A stretch of 64,000 nt of DNA from contig JAWKSY010000005.1 in the NCBI GenBank assembly GCA_041402125.1, positions 1-64,000 on the forward strand, in the 5' to 3' direction. Position numbers and translations under genes: made by a program. The notes beneath the pieces are model-generated. The model did not search any database and was not told the DNA's origin. It saw nothing but the letters and a program-made list of their open reading frames with translations. The DNA comes from JAWKSY01 sp041402125. GTDB lineage: Bacteria; Planctomycetota; GCA-002687715; DRQF01. Positions within the stretch are counted from its first letter, which is position 1. The number at the start of each line of letters is the position of its first letter. Shown here piece after piece: positions 25,988-38,100 of the stretch.

Positions 25988-26981
25988 TTCGAAGACGGCG
26001 GAGACGCAGGCCGCCCAGTTCCGCGAGGTCCACGACCGCATCAAGGGCGCCGTCCAGCGCGTGATCGTCGGCCAGGAGGCCGTCATCGACGCCGCGCTGA
26101 CCGCGCTGCTCGCCGGCGGGCACGTCATGCTCGAGGGCGTGCCGGGCCTCGGCAAGACGATGCTCGTCCGCGCGATCGGCGAGGCCGTCGACATCGCCTT
26201 CTCGCGCATCCAGTTCACGCCGGACATGATGCCGGCGGACATCCAGGGCACGTCGATCCTGGTCGACAAGGAGGGCGGCGGCCACGAGCTGACCTTCCAG
26301 CAGGGCCCCCTGGTCGCGAACCTCGTCCTCGCGGACGAGATCAACCGCGCCACCCCGAAGACGCAGTCCGCGCTGCTCGAGGCGATGCAGGAGCGGCAGA
26401 TCTCGGTCGGCACCCGGACGATCGCGCTCAGCGAGCCCTACTGCGTCATGTCGACCCAGAACCCCGTGGAGCAGGAAGGCACCTACCCGCTCCCCGAGGC
26501 CCAGCTCGACCGCTTCCTCTTCAAGATCATCGTCGGCTACCCGAAGGTGGACGAGTACGCGGCGATCATCGACCGCACCACCGGCGCCGCCGCCACGAAG
26601 ATCGAGGCCGTCTCCAGCGGTCCCGAGATCATGGCGATGCGCGAGGTCGTGCGCTCCGTGCCCGTGCCCGAGCGGGTGAAGAACTACGCGATCCACCTCG
26701 TCGTCGGCACGCAGCCCGGAAGCGATCACGCCCCGGCGCTGGTCAACGACAACGTGGCCCTCGGCGCCAGCCCCCGCGGCGCGCAGGGACTCATCCTCGC
26801 CGGCAAGGTGAAGGCGCTGCTCGCCGGGCGCTTCTCCGTCGCGACGGACGACATCCGCGCCGTCGCGCACGACGTCCTCCGCCACCGCATTCTCGTGAAC
26901 TTCCAGGGACAGGCCGACGGCGTCACGCCGGACGCCGTCGTGGACGCGGTGCTCGCCAAGGTCAAGACGCCCGAGAACTGA
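25968..26981 (+). CDS. moxR: MoxR-family AAA+ ATPase
   Basis: A 337-residue ATPase. A TTG start at 25968 is chosen because AGGAG (25955–25959) lies 8 bases upstream and no ATG or GTG gives a better N-terminus. Walker A is 'GVPGLGKT', Walker B 'LVLADEINRATPKTQSALLE', then sensor 1 'VMSTQNPVEQEGTYPLPEAQ' and the arginine-containing 'ASPRGAQGLI' near the C-terminus, all standard for AAA_3. MoxR proteins are chaperone-like ATPases that work with VWA-domain partners. Here the DUF58, BatA-like and VWA genes follow directly, the usual MoxR–VWA operon. Confidence 0.95.
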   Translation: MSPTSPDSKTAETQAAQFREVHDRIKGAVQRVIVGQEAVIDAALTALLAGGHVMLEGVPGLGKTMLVRAIGEAVDIAFSRIQFTPDMMPADIQGTSILVDKEGGGHELTFQQGPLVANLVLADEINRATPKTQSALLEAMQERQISVGTRTIALSEPYCVMSTQNPVEQEGTYPLPEAQLDRFLFKIIVGYPKVDEYAAIIDRTTGAAATKIEAVSSGPEIMAMREVVRSVPVPERVKNYAIHLVVGTQPGSDHAPALVNDNVALGASPRGAQGLILAGKVKALLAGRFSVATDDIRAVAHDVLRHRILVNFQGQADGVTPDAVVDAVLAKVKTPEN

Positions 26982-26988
26982 TCTCCCG

Positions 26989-27891
26989 ATGCCCGACACG
27001 ACGACCCTCGACGCGCGCTCGCTCTTCGATCCGGACTTCATCGCCGCCGTCCAGCGGCTGAAGCTCGTGGCGAAGCGCGTGGCGCGGGGCGGCAAGCACG
27101 CCGAGCAGCGCTCGCGCGATCTCGGCAGCGGGATCGAGTTCCGCGACTACCGCCCCTACAGTGCCGGCGACGACATGCGCGCCATCGACTGGAACATCTA
27201 CCGTCGCCTCGGCCGCGTCTTCCTGCGGCTCTTCGAGGAGATCGAGGATCTTCCGGTCTACCTCTGCGTGGACACCTCGACGAGCGCGTTCCTCGAGGAC
27301 TCGCCGCGCGTCGCGGCGGACTGCGGACGGCATTCGCGCTGACCGCGATCGCGCTCCAGCAGCACGACCGCGTCGGGCTCTTCGCCTTCTGGCGAGGATC
27401 TCTCGACCGTCCTGCGCCCGCAGTCGGGCAAGGGTCGTCTCATGCGCTTCGCGGAGGAGATGTCCCGTCTCACGCCGCGCGGCCGCACGGACTTCGGACG
27501 CTCGTTCCAGCGCCTCGGGGCGATGGGACTCCGCGAGGGACTGGTCGTCGTCGTCTCGGACTTCTTCGATCCGGCGGGCCTCGCCGCGGTGGAGGACGCG
27601 CTCAAGCGGCTGCGTCACCGGCTGCTCCTCGTGCCCCTGACCCGGGCCTCGGACGCCGCGCCGAGTCTCGAGGGCGATCTCGAGCTCGTCGACTGCGAGA
27701 GCGGCGCGACCGCCGAGGTCTCGGTGACGCCGGAGCTGCTGACGCGCTACCGCGAGGCCTTCGAGCGGTTCCGCTTCGGTCTCGCCGACTGCGCCCGCCG
27801 GCGGGGCTGGGGCCTCCTCGCGATCGACGTCGAGCGCGAGATCGTGCCGCAGCTCTCGAGCATCTTCGGTGACGGGAGCTACCGCGCATGA
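26989..27891 (+). pseudogene. DUF58 protein, broken by two frameshifts
   Basis: DUF58 domains accompany MoxR in bacterial operons; the family hallmark 'GSGIEFRDYRPYSAGDDMRAIDWN' region appears in the first piece (26989–27342), including the first VWA-like strand 'VYLCVDTSTSA'. The second piece (27442–27891) continues with 'EGLVVVVSDFFDPAGL'. Between them, about 27320 to 27391, the sense continues in another frame ('LRTAFALTAIALQQHDRVGL') and then returns. One more base near 27320 and a second change near 27390 restore a single ~300-residue frame. Because the protein is otherwise intact, sequencing error is at least as likely as a real mutation. Confidence 0.8.
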
Positions 27892-29498
27892 GCTTCGCCA
27901 CCCTCGGCGCCGCCGCCTTCCTCCTCGGCCTCGCGGGCCTCGCGGGAGGGCTGTACCTCCTGCAGCGCCTGCGCGTCCGCCACCGTCGCGTCTCCGTCGT
28001 GACCACCATGTTCTGGGACGAGGCTCGCGAGGAGTCGCGGGCCCGCGTCCTCGTGCGACGCTTCCGGCATCCCTGGGCCTACGCCCTCGTGCTCGCCGTC
28101 GCGGCGGCGATGTGGACCGCCCTCGCCGGGCCCCGCGCCGACCGCGATCGCGGCGAGGACTGGGTCCTCGTGCTCGACGGCTCGGCCGCGATGCGCGGCG
28201 GCGACCGCTTCGCGGCCGCCCTCGACGATCTCCGCGCCGCGCTCGAGGAGATTCCCGACGACCACCGCGAGGTTCGCCTCGACGCCGGTCGTCGGCACAC
28301 CCTGCTCGCGCCCGGCGAGCCCGCCCGCCTGCTCGAGGAGCGTCTCGGCGATCTCGGCCCGCGTCCGGCGCCGAGCGGCCTCGCGTCGATCGTCGACGAG
28401 CGCGCGCTCGTCGCCGCGACCGGGCGACGCCAGCACGTCCTCGTCTTCGGTCTCGCCGACCTCTCGTCCGACCGGCGGAAGGACCTGCCCGACCGGCTCG
28501 AGCTGCGCCGCATCGCGCCGCCCGGGAGCGCGGGTAGCGAGGCGGAGATCACCGCGCTCGGCGCGGCGCCGGCGGCGTCGGGAGACGTCGACCGCGTCGA
28601 TCTCCTCGTCGAGTTCCGGGGCGACGGCGACACCGCCGAACCCGCGATCACGCTCGACGGCGCGGCCGTCGTGACCGTCGCCGATCCCGCGCCCGAGGGT
28701 CGGGGGCGGCGCATCGCCCGCGACCTTCCCGCCGACGGCGGCCTCGTCGAGGCGCGCCTGGGCGAGGACGTCGCCCGCTACGTCCTGCCCCGCGCTCGCG
28801 CGGTGCGCGTCGGGGTCGACGCGGGAGTGCCCTCCGCCTTCGCGGCCGTCGTCGAGCACGACCCCGGCCTCGTCGGCGCCGCGGAGGCGCCCGAGGTGAG
28901 GATCGCCGATCGCGAGGGCGCCGAGCCCGCGCTCGTCCTCGTCGGCGCCGGGCAGAACGCCCGCCGTCACGATCCAGGGCGAGGAGCGGCCGGCCTCGCG
29001 GCCACCTGCGTCCCCTCCTCGCGGAGTTCGGAGGCCTCGCCGCCTCGGAGGCCGCGTCGCCGTCGCCTCCGGGTCGCCTCGAGCCGTCTTCCTCGCGACG
29101 ACCTCGTCGTCGGCAAGAACCCCTCGTGGACACGGCGGGCTTCCCGCTGCTCGTCGCCTGGTCGCTCCGCTGGCTCGCCGATCGACGCGGAGGACCCGCC
29201 TTCGCCCGCGCCGGAGAGGCCATGGCGCTCGCCGGCGAACTTCCCTTCCGCGACGAGGACGGCGCGCGACTCGATACCGGCCGGAGCGGACTTCCGTCCG
29301 CCCGTCGCCGGGCTCTACGTCCGCGAGGACGGCGACCGCCTCGCCGCCGCCCTGGGGCTCGTCGCCCCGGCGAGCGGTGCCGCGGCCGAAGGCACCGGTC
29401 CGCTTCCGGCACCGGTCTCGATCTCGTGGCGATCTTCGCCTTCCTCGCGCTCGGGCTGCTCGGCGCCGAGTGGTACTTCGTCGGCGGGAGGATGCTGA
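27888..29498 (+). pseudogene. BatA-like membrane protein with VWA region, frameshifted after 28.96 kb
   Basis: Starts in ATGA overlap with the DUF58 gene. The N-terminus is the BatA-type membrane domain (TIGR02226): 'FLLGLAGLAGGLYLLQRLRVRHRR', second helix 'PWAYALVLAVAAAMWTALA'. A VWA-like domain follows ('WVLVLDGSAAMRGGDRF'), in which the MIDAS Asp-x-Ser-x-Ser is reduced to Asp-Gly-Ser-Ala-Ala. The frame is sound to about 28965; after that coding sense hops between frames ('FPLLVAWSLRWLADRRGG', 'FRPPVAGLYVREDGDRLAA') up to a C-terminal helix 'LVAIFAFLALGLLGAEWYFV' near 29430–29480. Expected to be a ~530-residue inner-membrane partner of MoxR. Probably intact in the organism if the indels are sequence errors. 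Confidence 0.72.
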
Positions 29499-29499
29499 T

Positions 29500-32017
29500 G
29501 GATCTCGATCTGCTGCGACCGGGATTCCTGGTCCTCGTCTTCCTCTTGCCGCTGCTCTTCTTCTTCCCCCGCCGCGCGGAGGGCGCGGCGTTGATCGTCT
29601 CCGCGATTGGCGGCATCCCCTGCTGCGGGCGGTCGCGGCCGCCGCGCGCTCATCCTCGCGCTGGCCTGGCCGGTCGCGACCGGGAGGAAGGCGCGACGCA
29701 TCGCGTCGTGCTCGTCGACCGCAGTGCCGCCGTCGACGATGTCGCGGCCTCTCGCTCCCTCGCCGCCGCGGTCCGACTCGCCGAGGAGGGGCTCGGACGA
29801 CGTGCGCTGGCACCTCGTCGATCTCGCCACGGCGGGCGTCGCCGTGCGGCCGCTCCCGAGGGCTTCACGACCGTCCGCACCCTCGACGCCGACCGGGGCG
29901 CACCCCTCGGCGCCGGCCTGACGGCGGCGCTCGCCCTGATCCCCGAGGGGAGCGGCGGCACCGTCACCTACCTCGGCCGCGGCGCGGCCCTCGACCGCGA
30001 CTGGGCGGCGGCGGCCCTCGAGGCCGGCGCGCGCGGCGTCGCGATCGACACCTGGTCCGAGGACGAGCCGCTCGTCGCGCCGCGCGCCGTCGCGCTCGAG
30101 GCGATGGACGAGCTCCGCGTCGGCCACGAGACCGTCCTCCGCCTCGCGGTGGAGGGGCCCGCGGCGAGGCTCCGCGTCGTCCTCGAGGAGGACGGCGAAG
30201 CCGTCGTCGAGAGCGAATGGATCGACGTCCCGGCGCCGCGCGCCGAGATCGATCTGCGCTTCGCTCCCGCAGCGGGCAGGCTTCGTCCGCTACGTCGCGC
30301 GACTGGAGGTGGCCGACGGCGAGGTCGAGCCCGCTCGCGCGCGAGTTCGCGGTCCAGGATCCGGTCAGCGTCCTCTCTCGGCGCGCGGATGACGGGCGGC
30401 GACGCCGGTCCTGCAGGCGCCTCGGTCCCGGATTCCGCGTCGAGACCGCGGGCGCGGAGGAAATCGACGCCTCGCGGATCGGCGAGTACGACGTCGTCGC
30501 CCTCGATGATCGTCCGGCCTCCACCATGACGCCCGAGCTCCGGACCGCGGTGGCGGAGGCGGTCGAGCGCGAGGGCTGCGGGCTCTTCGCGAGCGGCGGC
30601 TCCGGCGCCTTCGGACCCGGCGGCTGGCACGAACGCGATCGGCGAGATCCTCCCGGTCGAGATGGTCCAGAAGAGGAGAAGAAGGATCGAGCACCGCGCT
30701 CGCGGTCATCATCGACACCTCCGGTTCGATGGGCGGCAACCGCATCATCCTCGCGAAGGAGGTGACCCGCCTCGCGATCCGTCACTGCTGCCGCACGACC
30801 AAGGTCGGCATCGTCGAGTTCTACGGCAACAAGCGCTGGGCCGCGCCGCTGCGGTCGGTACCGCGAACGCGATCGAGATCCAGCGCGCGCTCAACCGCCT
30901 CGACGCCGGCGGCGGCACCGTGCTGTTCCCGGCCCTCGGAGGCCTTCTACAGTCCGCAACGTGCCAACGCGCTACAAGCACGTGCTGATCCTGACCGATG
31001 CGGGCGTCGAGACGGGACCCTACGAATCGATCCTCCGCCGGATGGCGAAGGAGGGCATCTGCGTCTCGACCGTGCTCACGGGACCGGGCCGTCACAGCGA
31101 CTTCCTCGTGCAGCTCGCCGATTGGGGCGGGGCCGGTACTACAACGCCTCCGACCGCTTCAATCTGCCCGAGATCATGCTCAAGCAGCCTTCCACCGCGC
31201 GCCTCCCCGCCTACCGTCCGGGCGTCGTCGAGGTCGAGGGCGGCAGGTCACGCCGCTGGTGGGGAGAGATCGACCGCGAGACCGTTCCCGCCCTGGCCGG
31301 CTACGTCGAGACGCGCGCGCGCCCCGGCGCGGAGGTCGTCCTGCGCACGCGCCGGGACGGGCACCCCATCCTCGCGAGCTGGCGCCACGGTCTCGGACGC
31401 GTCACCGCCTTCACGAGCGAACCCGCCGGCCCGGGCACCGAGTCCTGGCGCGACTGGGACGGTTACTCCGAGCTCCTCGGTCGCGCGCTCCGCGCCACCG
31501 CGAGTCTCACGCGTGAGCCCTTCGCCTGGACGCTGCGTCGCGAGGGGCGCGACTTCCGGCTCGAGGCCCGGCGCCTGGGCCGTCTCCGCCACCCGTCCGA
31601 GCGCCCGTCGTCTCGCGGCGAGCGGTGAGGGCGAGGATCTCGTCTTCGAGGAGCGCGCCCCGGCACCTTCGTCGTCGTCGGCTCGGTCCCGCGGGACGAG
31701 TCCCTGCGGATCGAGGCCGGTCTCGAGGCTCGACCTCGCGGGCGCGACGCCTCGTCGCGCCGGCCGGGGACTGCCCCGGCCGCCTCGCCCGACCGGACGG
31801 CGGTGCCCTGGAACTCGCCCGGGTCTCCACCGCGACCGGCGGACGTCTCCTCGGCGAACTCCGCTCCTCCGAACTCAGCGCCCCCCGCGCCGAGCGGCCG
31901 CGCGAGCTGCTCGACCTCCGACCCTGGGCGCTCCTGATCGCCCTGTTGCTCTTCCTGGCCGACGTCCTGCTGCGGCGTCTGCCCGTCCGTCGTCCCGCCG
32001 CGCCCGCCGCCCCCTGA
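29500..32017 (+). pseudogene. VWA / glutamine-amidotransferase-like membrane protein, many frameshifts
   Basis: Pieces read in all three frames but in consistent order. They begin with N-terminal helices ('DLLRPGFLVLVFLLPLLFFF', 'LILALAWPVATG') near 29500–29670 and a first VWA-like stretch 'HRVVLVDRSAAVDDVAASRS'. Next comes a Class-I-GATase-like segment ('IGEYDVVALDDRPASTMTPE', 30480–30640), then a true VWA MIDAS 'VIIDTSGSMGGNRI' (about 30705–30745). 'HVLILTDAGVETGPYESILR' follows, and a final helix 'ALLIALLLFLADVLLRRLPV' precedes the stop at 32015. At least ten frame changes are needed, most of them explained by one missing base in a G- or C-run. This is the ~840-residue VWA protein normally found at the end of MoxR/BatA operons. 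Confidence 0.68.
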
Positions 32018-32110
32018 GGCGGAGGCCGCCGCGTCCGGCGGACCGAGAATCCGAACCCGCGCCGCCGCGCCCCCCGGGGCGTGACGGCCGTCCCGTCGAA
32101 GGACCGAACG

Positions 32111-35100
32111 ATGACTCCGAACCGCGTCTTCGCTCTCCTCGCCGTCTTCCTGATCGCGGCCGCCGCGCGGGCCCAGGACGCGCCGCCGCCACTCGACCCG
32201 GAGATCGCGGCTCAGGTCGCGACCGCTCTCGCCGCCGAGGATCCTCGCGATCAGGCCGAGGCTCTCTGGCGTCGCGCCGTGCTCCGCCACGGCGACGTCG
32301 ACGAGCTCCTCGCCGACCTCGCGGGCCGGGGCGAGGGCGCCCTCGAGGGCGAGGCCGGCGCCGGCGCCCGTCGCGCTCGCCGTCTCGCCGCGCGGGTGAT
32401 GCGCATCCGCGGCGATCTCGAACCCGCGGTGCAGGCCCTCACCGCCATCCCCGCGGCCGAGCGACTTCCGGCCGATTCCCTGGCTCTCGCGGAGCTCCTC
32501 GACGCCCAGGGCAAGACGAAGGAGGCGATCGAGGGATACGAGGCGATGCTGGCGAGCGGACCGCTCGACGCCGAACTCGAGAAGACGCTCCGCCTCCGCG
32601 TCGCCCTCATGAAGACGGAGAAGACGGAGGGCCTCTCCGCGCTCGCCGCCTTCGCCAAGGACGCGGCCCGCACCCCCGATCAGCGCAACGAGGCGGCGGT
32701 CGTCCTCGCGCTCCGGAACGAGCAGAAGGACGCCCTCGAGATCTTCGAGGTCCGCGGCACGGACGCGGAGCGCTACCGCGACTTCGTGCGTCTCACCGAA
32801 TGGGCGCTCGAGGCGAAGGAGAACGAGAAGGCGCAGGAGTTCGCCTGGAACGCCGTCCGCAGCGCGAAGCTGCAGCGCGATCGCCGCTACGCCCTGACGC
32901 TGCTCGTCGAGGCCTACCGCCGCGGCAAGGCGCTGCCCGCCCTCGTCGAGCGCTTCGAGGCCACCGAGGATCTCGACCCGCAGTCCCGGGAGGTCTGGAT
33001 CGATCTCCTCCGCGAGACCGGACAGACCGAGAAGGCCTCGGAGCTCTTCCGCGGCGCGAGCGAGGGACACTTCACGGTCGAGATGCGGCGCGAACTCCTC
33101 GAGATGGGGCGCGAGTCCGGCGACGACGCCGCGCTCGAGGCGAGCTACCGCGACCTGATCGCGGCCGAGCCGCGCTTTCTGGAGTGGCGGGAGGGTCTCT
33201 CGCGACACTTCCTCGAGAAGGGCGATCGCGAGCAGGGTCGCGCGGTCTGGGAGGGCTACGAGAACGCGACCGACGACCGCCGCTATCTCATGGCGGCGGC
33301 GGCCACGACGGCCGACCTCGGTCTGGACGACCTCGCGGAGAGGTTCGCCCGGGCCGTGATGGAACGGCATCCCGAGGGCCGCGACGGAGCGCTGCTCTTC
33401 CTCTTCGAGAACTACGAGACCCGCGGTCGCGGCGAGGACGCGCTCGCCGTCCTCGACGAGCTCGACCGGGTCGCCGCGCCGGACGCGCCCGCCCGCAAGG
33501 ATCTCGCGGAGTCCTTCGACCGGATCGGCCGCACCGATCGCGCGGTCAAGGTCCTCGAGGGCCTGCGCGCGGCTCTCGGCGACCGCGCCGGAAGCGACCT
33601 CGAGATGAAGCTCGCGCTGAAGCTCTCCGAGGTCGACCGCGAGGACGACGCGCTGGACCTCTGGTACGCGCTCTGGCGCAACACGAACTCCGTCCCGCGT
33701 CGCCGCTACGTCGAGGACCGCCTGATGACGGTCGCCTCGCGGCTCGGCAAGCTCGCCCGCATCGCGGTGGACATCGAGCGCAAGCTGGATGCCGGCGAGG
33801 CGACGGAGCTCGAGGCCGGTCTCCTCGTCCGTCTCTACACCAAGGTGAACGATCCCGTCTCGGCGACCGAGGTCATCGAGGAGTTCATGCTCAAGTCGGG
33901 CAAGGCCGACGTCGACGTGCTCGCCGAGAAGGCGCGGATCTTCCTGACCTGCGACGACTACTACAACTACGAGAAGACGGTCGAGCAGATGGTCGCGGCC
34001 GATCCCGAGAACCGGTCCGACTACCTCCGCCAGCTCGCGATGAGCAAGCTCGAGCGCGGCAAGCGCGACGAGGCCAGCGCGCTCCTCGTCTCCCTCAAGG
34101 ACACCGCCTCGGATTCGGCCGCGGACGAGTTCGAGGCCGGCGTGCTCGCCCTGGCCGGCATGCGCGAGGAGGCCCTCGTCGCCTACCGTCGCGGTCTCGC
34201 CCGCCACCCCGAGCGGATCGACGGCTACCTCCTCCTCTCGAACACGATGAAGGAGCTCGGGCAGCACGCCCGCTCGGCCGCGATGTTCCAGTTCCTGGCC
34301 GCCACGGCCGACAAGGACGACCTCTTCACGATCGCGATCGACGGCATCCTCAACATGCGGGACGGCCGCCGGAACATCGGCGCGCCGGACTCCCTCGTGA
34401 AGTGGGCGCGGCGGATCGCGCTCGAGCGCGTGGCGATGCGCCCGGACAAGTTCTACCTCTACCAGCTCGTGGCCGACCTCTCGGAGGAGGTGCGCGACAC
34501 GGGCATGGCGATCCGCGCCCTCAAGTCGGCGCTGCCCATCGCGGGCGAGCGCCGCACCCCGCTGCTCCGCGAGCTGATGGCGCTGGCGAAGGGGAAGAAC
34601 GGCCCGGGCGGCGGCGTCACGCTGCGCATCGTGAACGGCGTCGTGGTGGAGGACCGCCCGAAGCCCCAGGACCAGTCGCAGCGCCTCATGTTCGGGCGAC
34701 GTCTGCTGGGGCAGGGCGAGCAGGTGCCGCCCGGCGTGTACCTCGAGCTCGGCGAGGCCTTCCTCGACGAGGGCGAGGTCGACAACGCGCTCCGCACCTT
34801 CAACCGGGCGAGCAAGCTGCCGGAGTTCGACGAGATCCGGCGCAACGTCGCCGCGCTCCTCGTGAACGCGCGTTACCCCGAGGACGCCCTCGCCACCTAC
34901 CGCAAGATCCTGAGCGTCGAGACCGACGACATCGGCGTCATCCGTCGCGTCGCGAACCTCGAGGAGCAGCTCGGGCGCGACGGCGAGGCCTGGGATCTCT
35001 ACCGCCGGGCGATGGACCTCTACTTCCAGCGGAAGCCCGAGCACGTCGACGTCGCGGGCGGACCCGAGATCGATCCGGACGACCCCTTCGGCTACTACCG

Positions 35101-38100
35101 CGCCGTCAACGTCGACGAGTCCGAGACGGAGATCAGCGGCGTGCGGGACGGGATCCTCGCCGTCCTGCCCTTCGGCGACGAGGGGCGTCGCTACCTGCTC
35201 GAGCGGGAGGCCGAGATCACTCGCGAGCTCGAGACCCTCGGCGACGAGGAGGGGTCCCGCGGGATCGCGCGCTTCCCGCGCCTCGCGGCCCGGGCCTCGC
35301 ACCTCCGCCGCGTCGCGCTCGCGACGGGCGAGATCACGCTGGCCGATCGCATCGACGAGCGCCTGCTCGCCCGCTTCTCCGCCGACGCCGGTCTCGCGGA
35401 GACCGTCGTCCGTCAGCGGCTCCGTCGGGGCTTCGTCGCCTCGGCGCGGCAGCTCGCCGATCGCGCCGTCAAGCACGAGCCCTCGCGGCGCCGGCTGCGA
35501 CTCCTCGCCGGCGGCGGGGCGGCCGAGGACGTTCCCGGACTCATCGGCTTCGCGGAGGCTTCCGGGTTGTTGCTCCCGGCGCTCGCCGAGGGACGCCTCC
35601 GGGACGCGCGGCTCGTGCTCGCGCGCCTCGACGTCGCGTCGGCCAGCGCGGAGGTGCTCCCGCGGATGCCGATCCTCATCGCGGCGGCGAACTTCCTCGG
35701 CGATCGCGAGACCGGCTCGACCCTCCTGCGGACCTGGCTCGACCTCATGGGCCAGAACGCGAAGGTCAACCTCTACCAGGGACTCTCGGTCCTGCTCGAC
35801 GAGGCGAAGCGCTCGCTCGACGAGGCCGGGCGCCGCGACGTCATCCAGTATCTCGTGGACGCGATCGTCGACAAGCCGGACCGGTTCCGCAACCTGATGG
35901 GCCAGCTTCCGCAGCTCCAGCGCGAGTTCGGGGAACGCCTCCTGACGGACGAGCAGGCGGAGAAGCTGATCACGAGCCGGCTCGAGGCGGCCGACAACTT
36001 CATCTACGGCATCCCGGAGCTCTTCTTCCTCGTCGGCGCCGAACGACGCGAGTCGCTCCTGCGCACGATCTGGACCAAGATCCCGAAGGCCCAGCGCGCC
36101 TACTTCGTCGTGCAGCTCGTGCCCGAGCTCGACGAGACGGTGAGCGACGGCTTCTCGGAGTTCCTCGCCGGCGCCTTCTCCGAGTCCTTCGGCGAGGCCG
36201 ACAACCCGGACATGTTCCAGTACTACGTGCCGGACCTGATCGAGTCCTGCCCGAACAACCTCGCGACGGCCGAGCGGATCGTCGCCGTCTACGAGAAGAC
36301 GAAGGGCGAGGACGTCGCGTTGAGCGCGGCCCGCGCCGCCGCCCTGGCGAAGCTCGGTCGCGAGGAGGACGGCCTGGCGCTCGCGCGCAAGATCCTGCTC
36401 AAGCTCTTCGCCATGCCGAGCAACGACTACAACGCGCGTCGGCGGCAGGAGCAGCTCCTCACCGCCTACCGCGAGCAGCTCGACGAGTTCGTCGCCGTGG
36501 TCGACGCCGAGGAGCGGGAGAAGGGCGCCTCGAAGGAGCGGACGGACCTGCGTCTGCGCCTGCTCGAATCCGCCGACGCCGGCCCCCGCGTCGAGGCGGC
36601 CCTCGCGGCCGCGATCGAGGCGCACCCCGACGACGGGAAGTATCCGCTCCAGCTCGCGCAGCGGTTGCGGACGCGGGGCGAGACCCTGCGCGCGCTCGAG
36701 ATCCAGACCGCGTGGCTCGAGCACAAGCCCGACGACGGCTCGACCCGAAAGCAGGTGGAGCGCGGATGGCGCTCGATCGGCAATCCGGTCAAGGCGCTGG
36801 AGATCCGCAAGGGCGCCCCGGAGGAGAAGGGGAAAGAGGCGGCGGCGGCGCCGACGCCCGGCGATCCGGGCCTCCCGGCGGGAGTCACGGCGGCCGTGCC
36901 GATGACCGCGCTCGCGGTCGGCGGCACCATCGTCGTCGCCGGCGGCGTGGTCGGTGAAGAGGCGGAGGAGTCCGACGAGGACGAGGAGGCCGTGGTGCGC
37001 CCGCGGATGCCCGTCCCCTCGCCCAAGCTGGTGAAGGACCACCTCGAGAAGGAGGAGGTGGCGCTCGCTCGCCGCGACTTCCGGCGACTCTGGCGCGTCT
37101 TCCCGGCCGAGGGACGTTCGCCCTTCGGCTTCATCTACCGGAGCGGCGGACGCCGCCACGTCTGGCCGAAGGATCCGGAGAAGAAGGAGGAGAAGGCGAA
37201 GCAGCCGCAGCGTCGGCGCGTCCGCTTCGAGGGCGGGATGCCGGCCAGCTACCGCGAGGCGCCGAAGGAAGCGGCGAAGGCGACGCCGCCGGCGCCGCCC
37301 GTCTACATCCACGAGGCGTTGCGGAACCAGCCCTTCGCCGAGGAGGAGTTCCGGCGCCAGCTCCGCCTCCTCGATGGCGCGGCCCTCGACGGCGAGCTCG
37401 CGAACGACATCTACCACGCTCTCGCGTCGCTCCGCGTCGAGCGCGAGGGACGCGAGGCCGCGTTGAAGTCGGCGCTCGCGGACGAGCGCGCCGGACTCGC
37501 GGGCAAGCCCGACTACGGCGTGCTCTTCGTGCTTCTCGACGAGGCCTCGCGGGAGGCCGGCGTCGATCAGGGCGAGGTCCTCGAACGCCTCCTCCGGTCC
37601 ATCCCGGCCTCCGACACGACCCAGATGCGCCGCCTCGCGCGCCTCTTCGCGCGCTCCGGCCGCGATCGCGAGGCCGAGGTCCTCTACCGCTGGTCGGCCC
37701 TCCTGCCGCCCGCTGTCGTGGAGTACGAGCCGGGAACGGCGATCTTCTACGGTCGCAACCAGAACTCGGGTCTCAAGGAGCTGATCACGGAGATCGAGGA
37801 GACGATCGTCGAGCCCGAGGCGCGCCTGCGCATCATCGACGCGCTTCTCGCGGCCGAGGAGCCCTCGCTCGACGACTCCTGGGCTCGCGACCAGTGGACG
37901 ACCGTCGTCCTCTCCACCTGGGAGCGCCTCGTCGGTCCCGAGGAGACGTTGCGCCGCACCGGGCCGCTCGTCGAGCAGATCCTCGCGGCCGAGGGGCAGA
38001 CGCCGCCGCGCGAGGGGGCGAAGCGGCTCGTCCGCCTGCTCTCCGGCCAGGGCGACTACGATCGCGCGGTGCGCGCCTTCGAGATCGCCTTCGCGAAGCT

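Noticed and set aside
30961..36957. Long plus-strand open frame overlapping the TPR gene in another frame
   Set aside because: Only its first ~60 codons (30961–31140) belong to the frameshifted VWA gene; the remainder is an Arg/Pro/Ala-rich shadow of the TPR frame.
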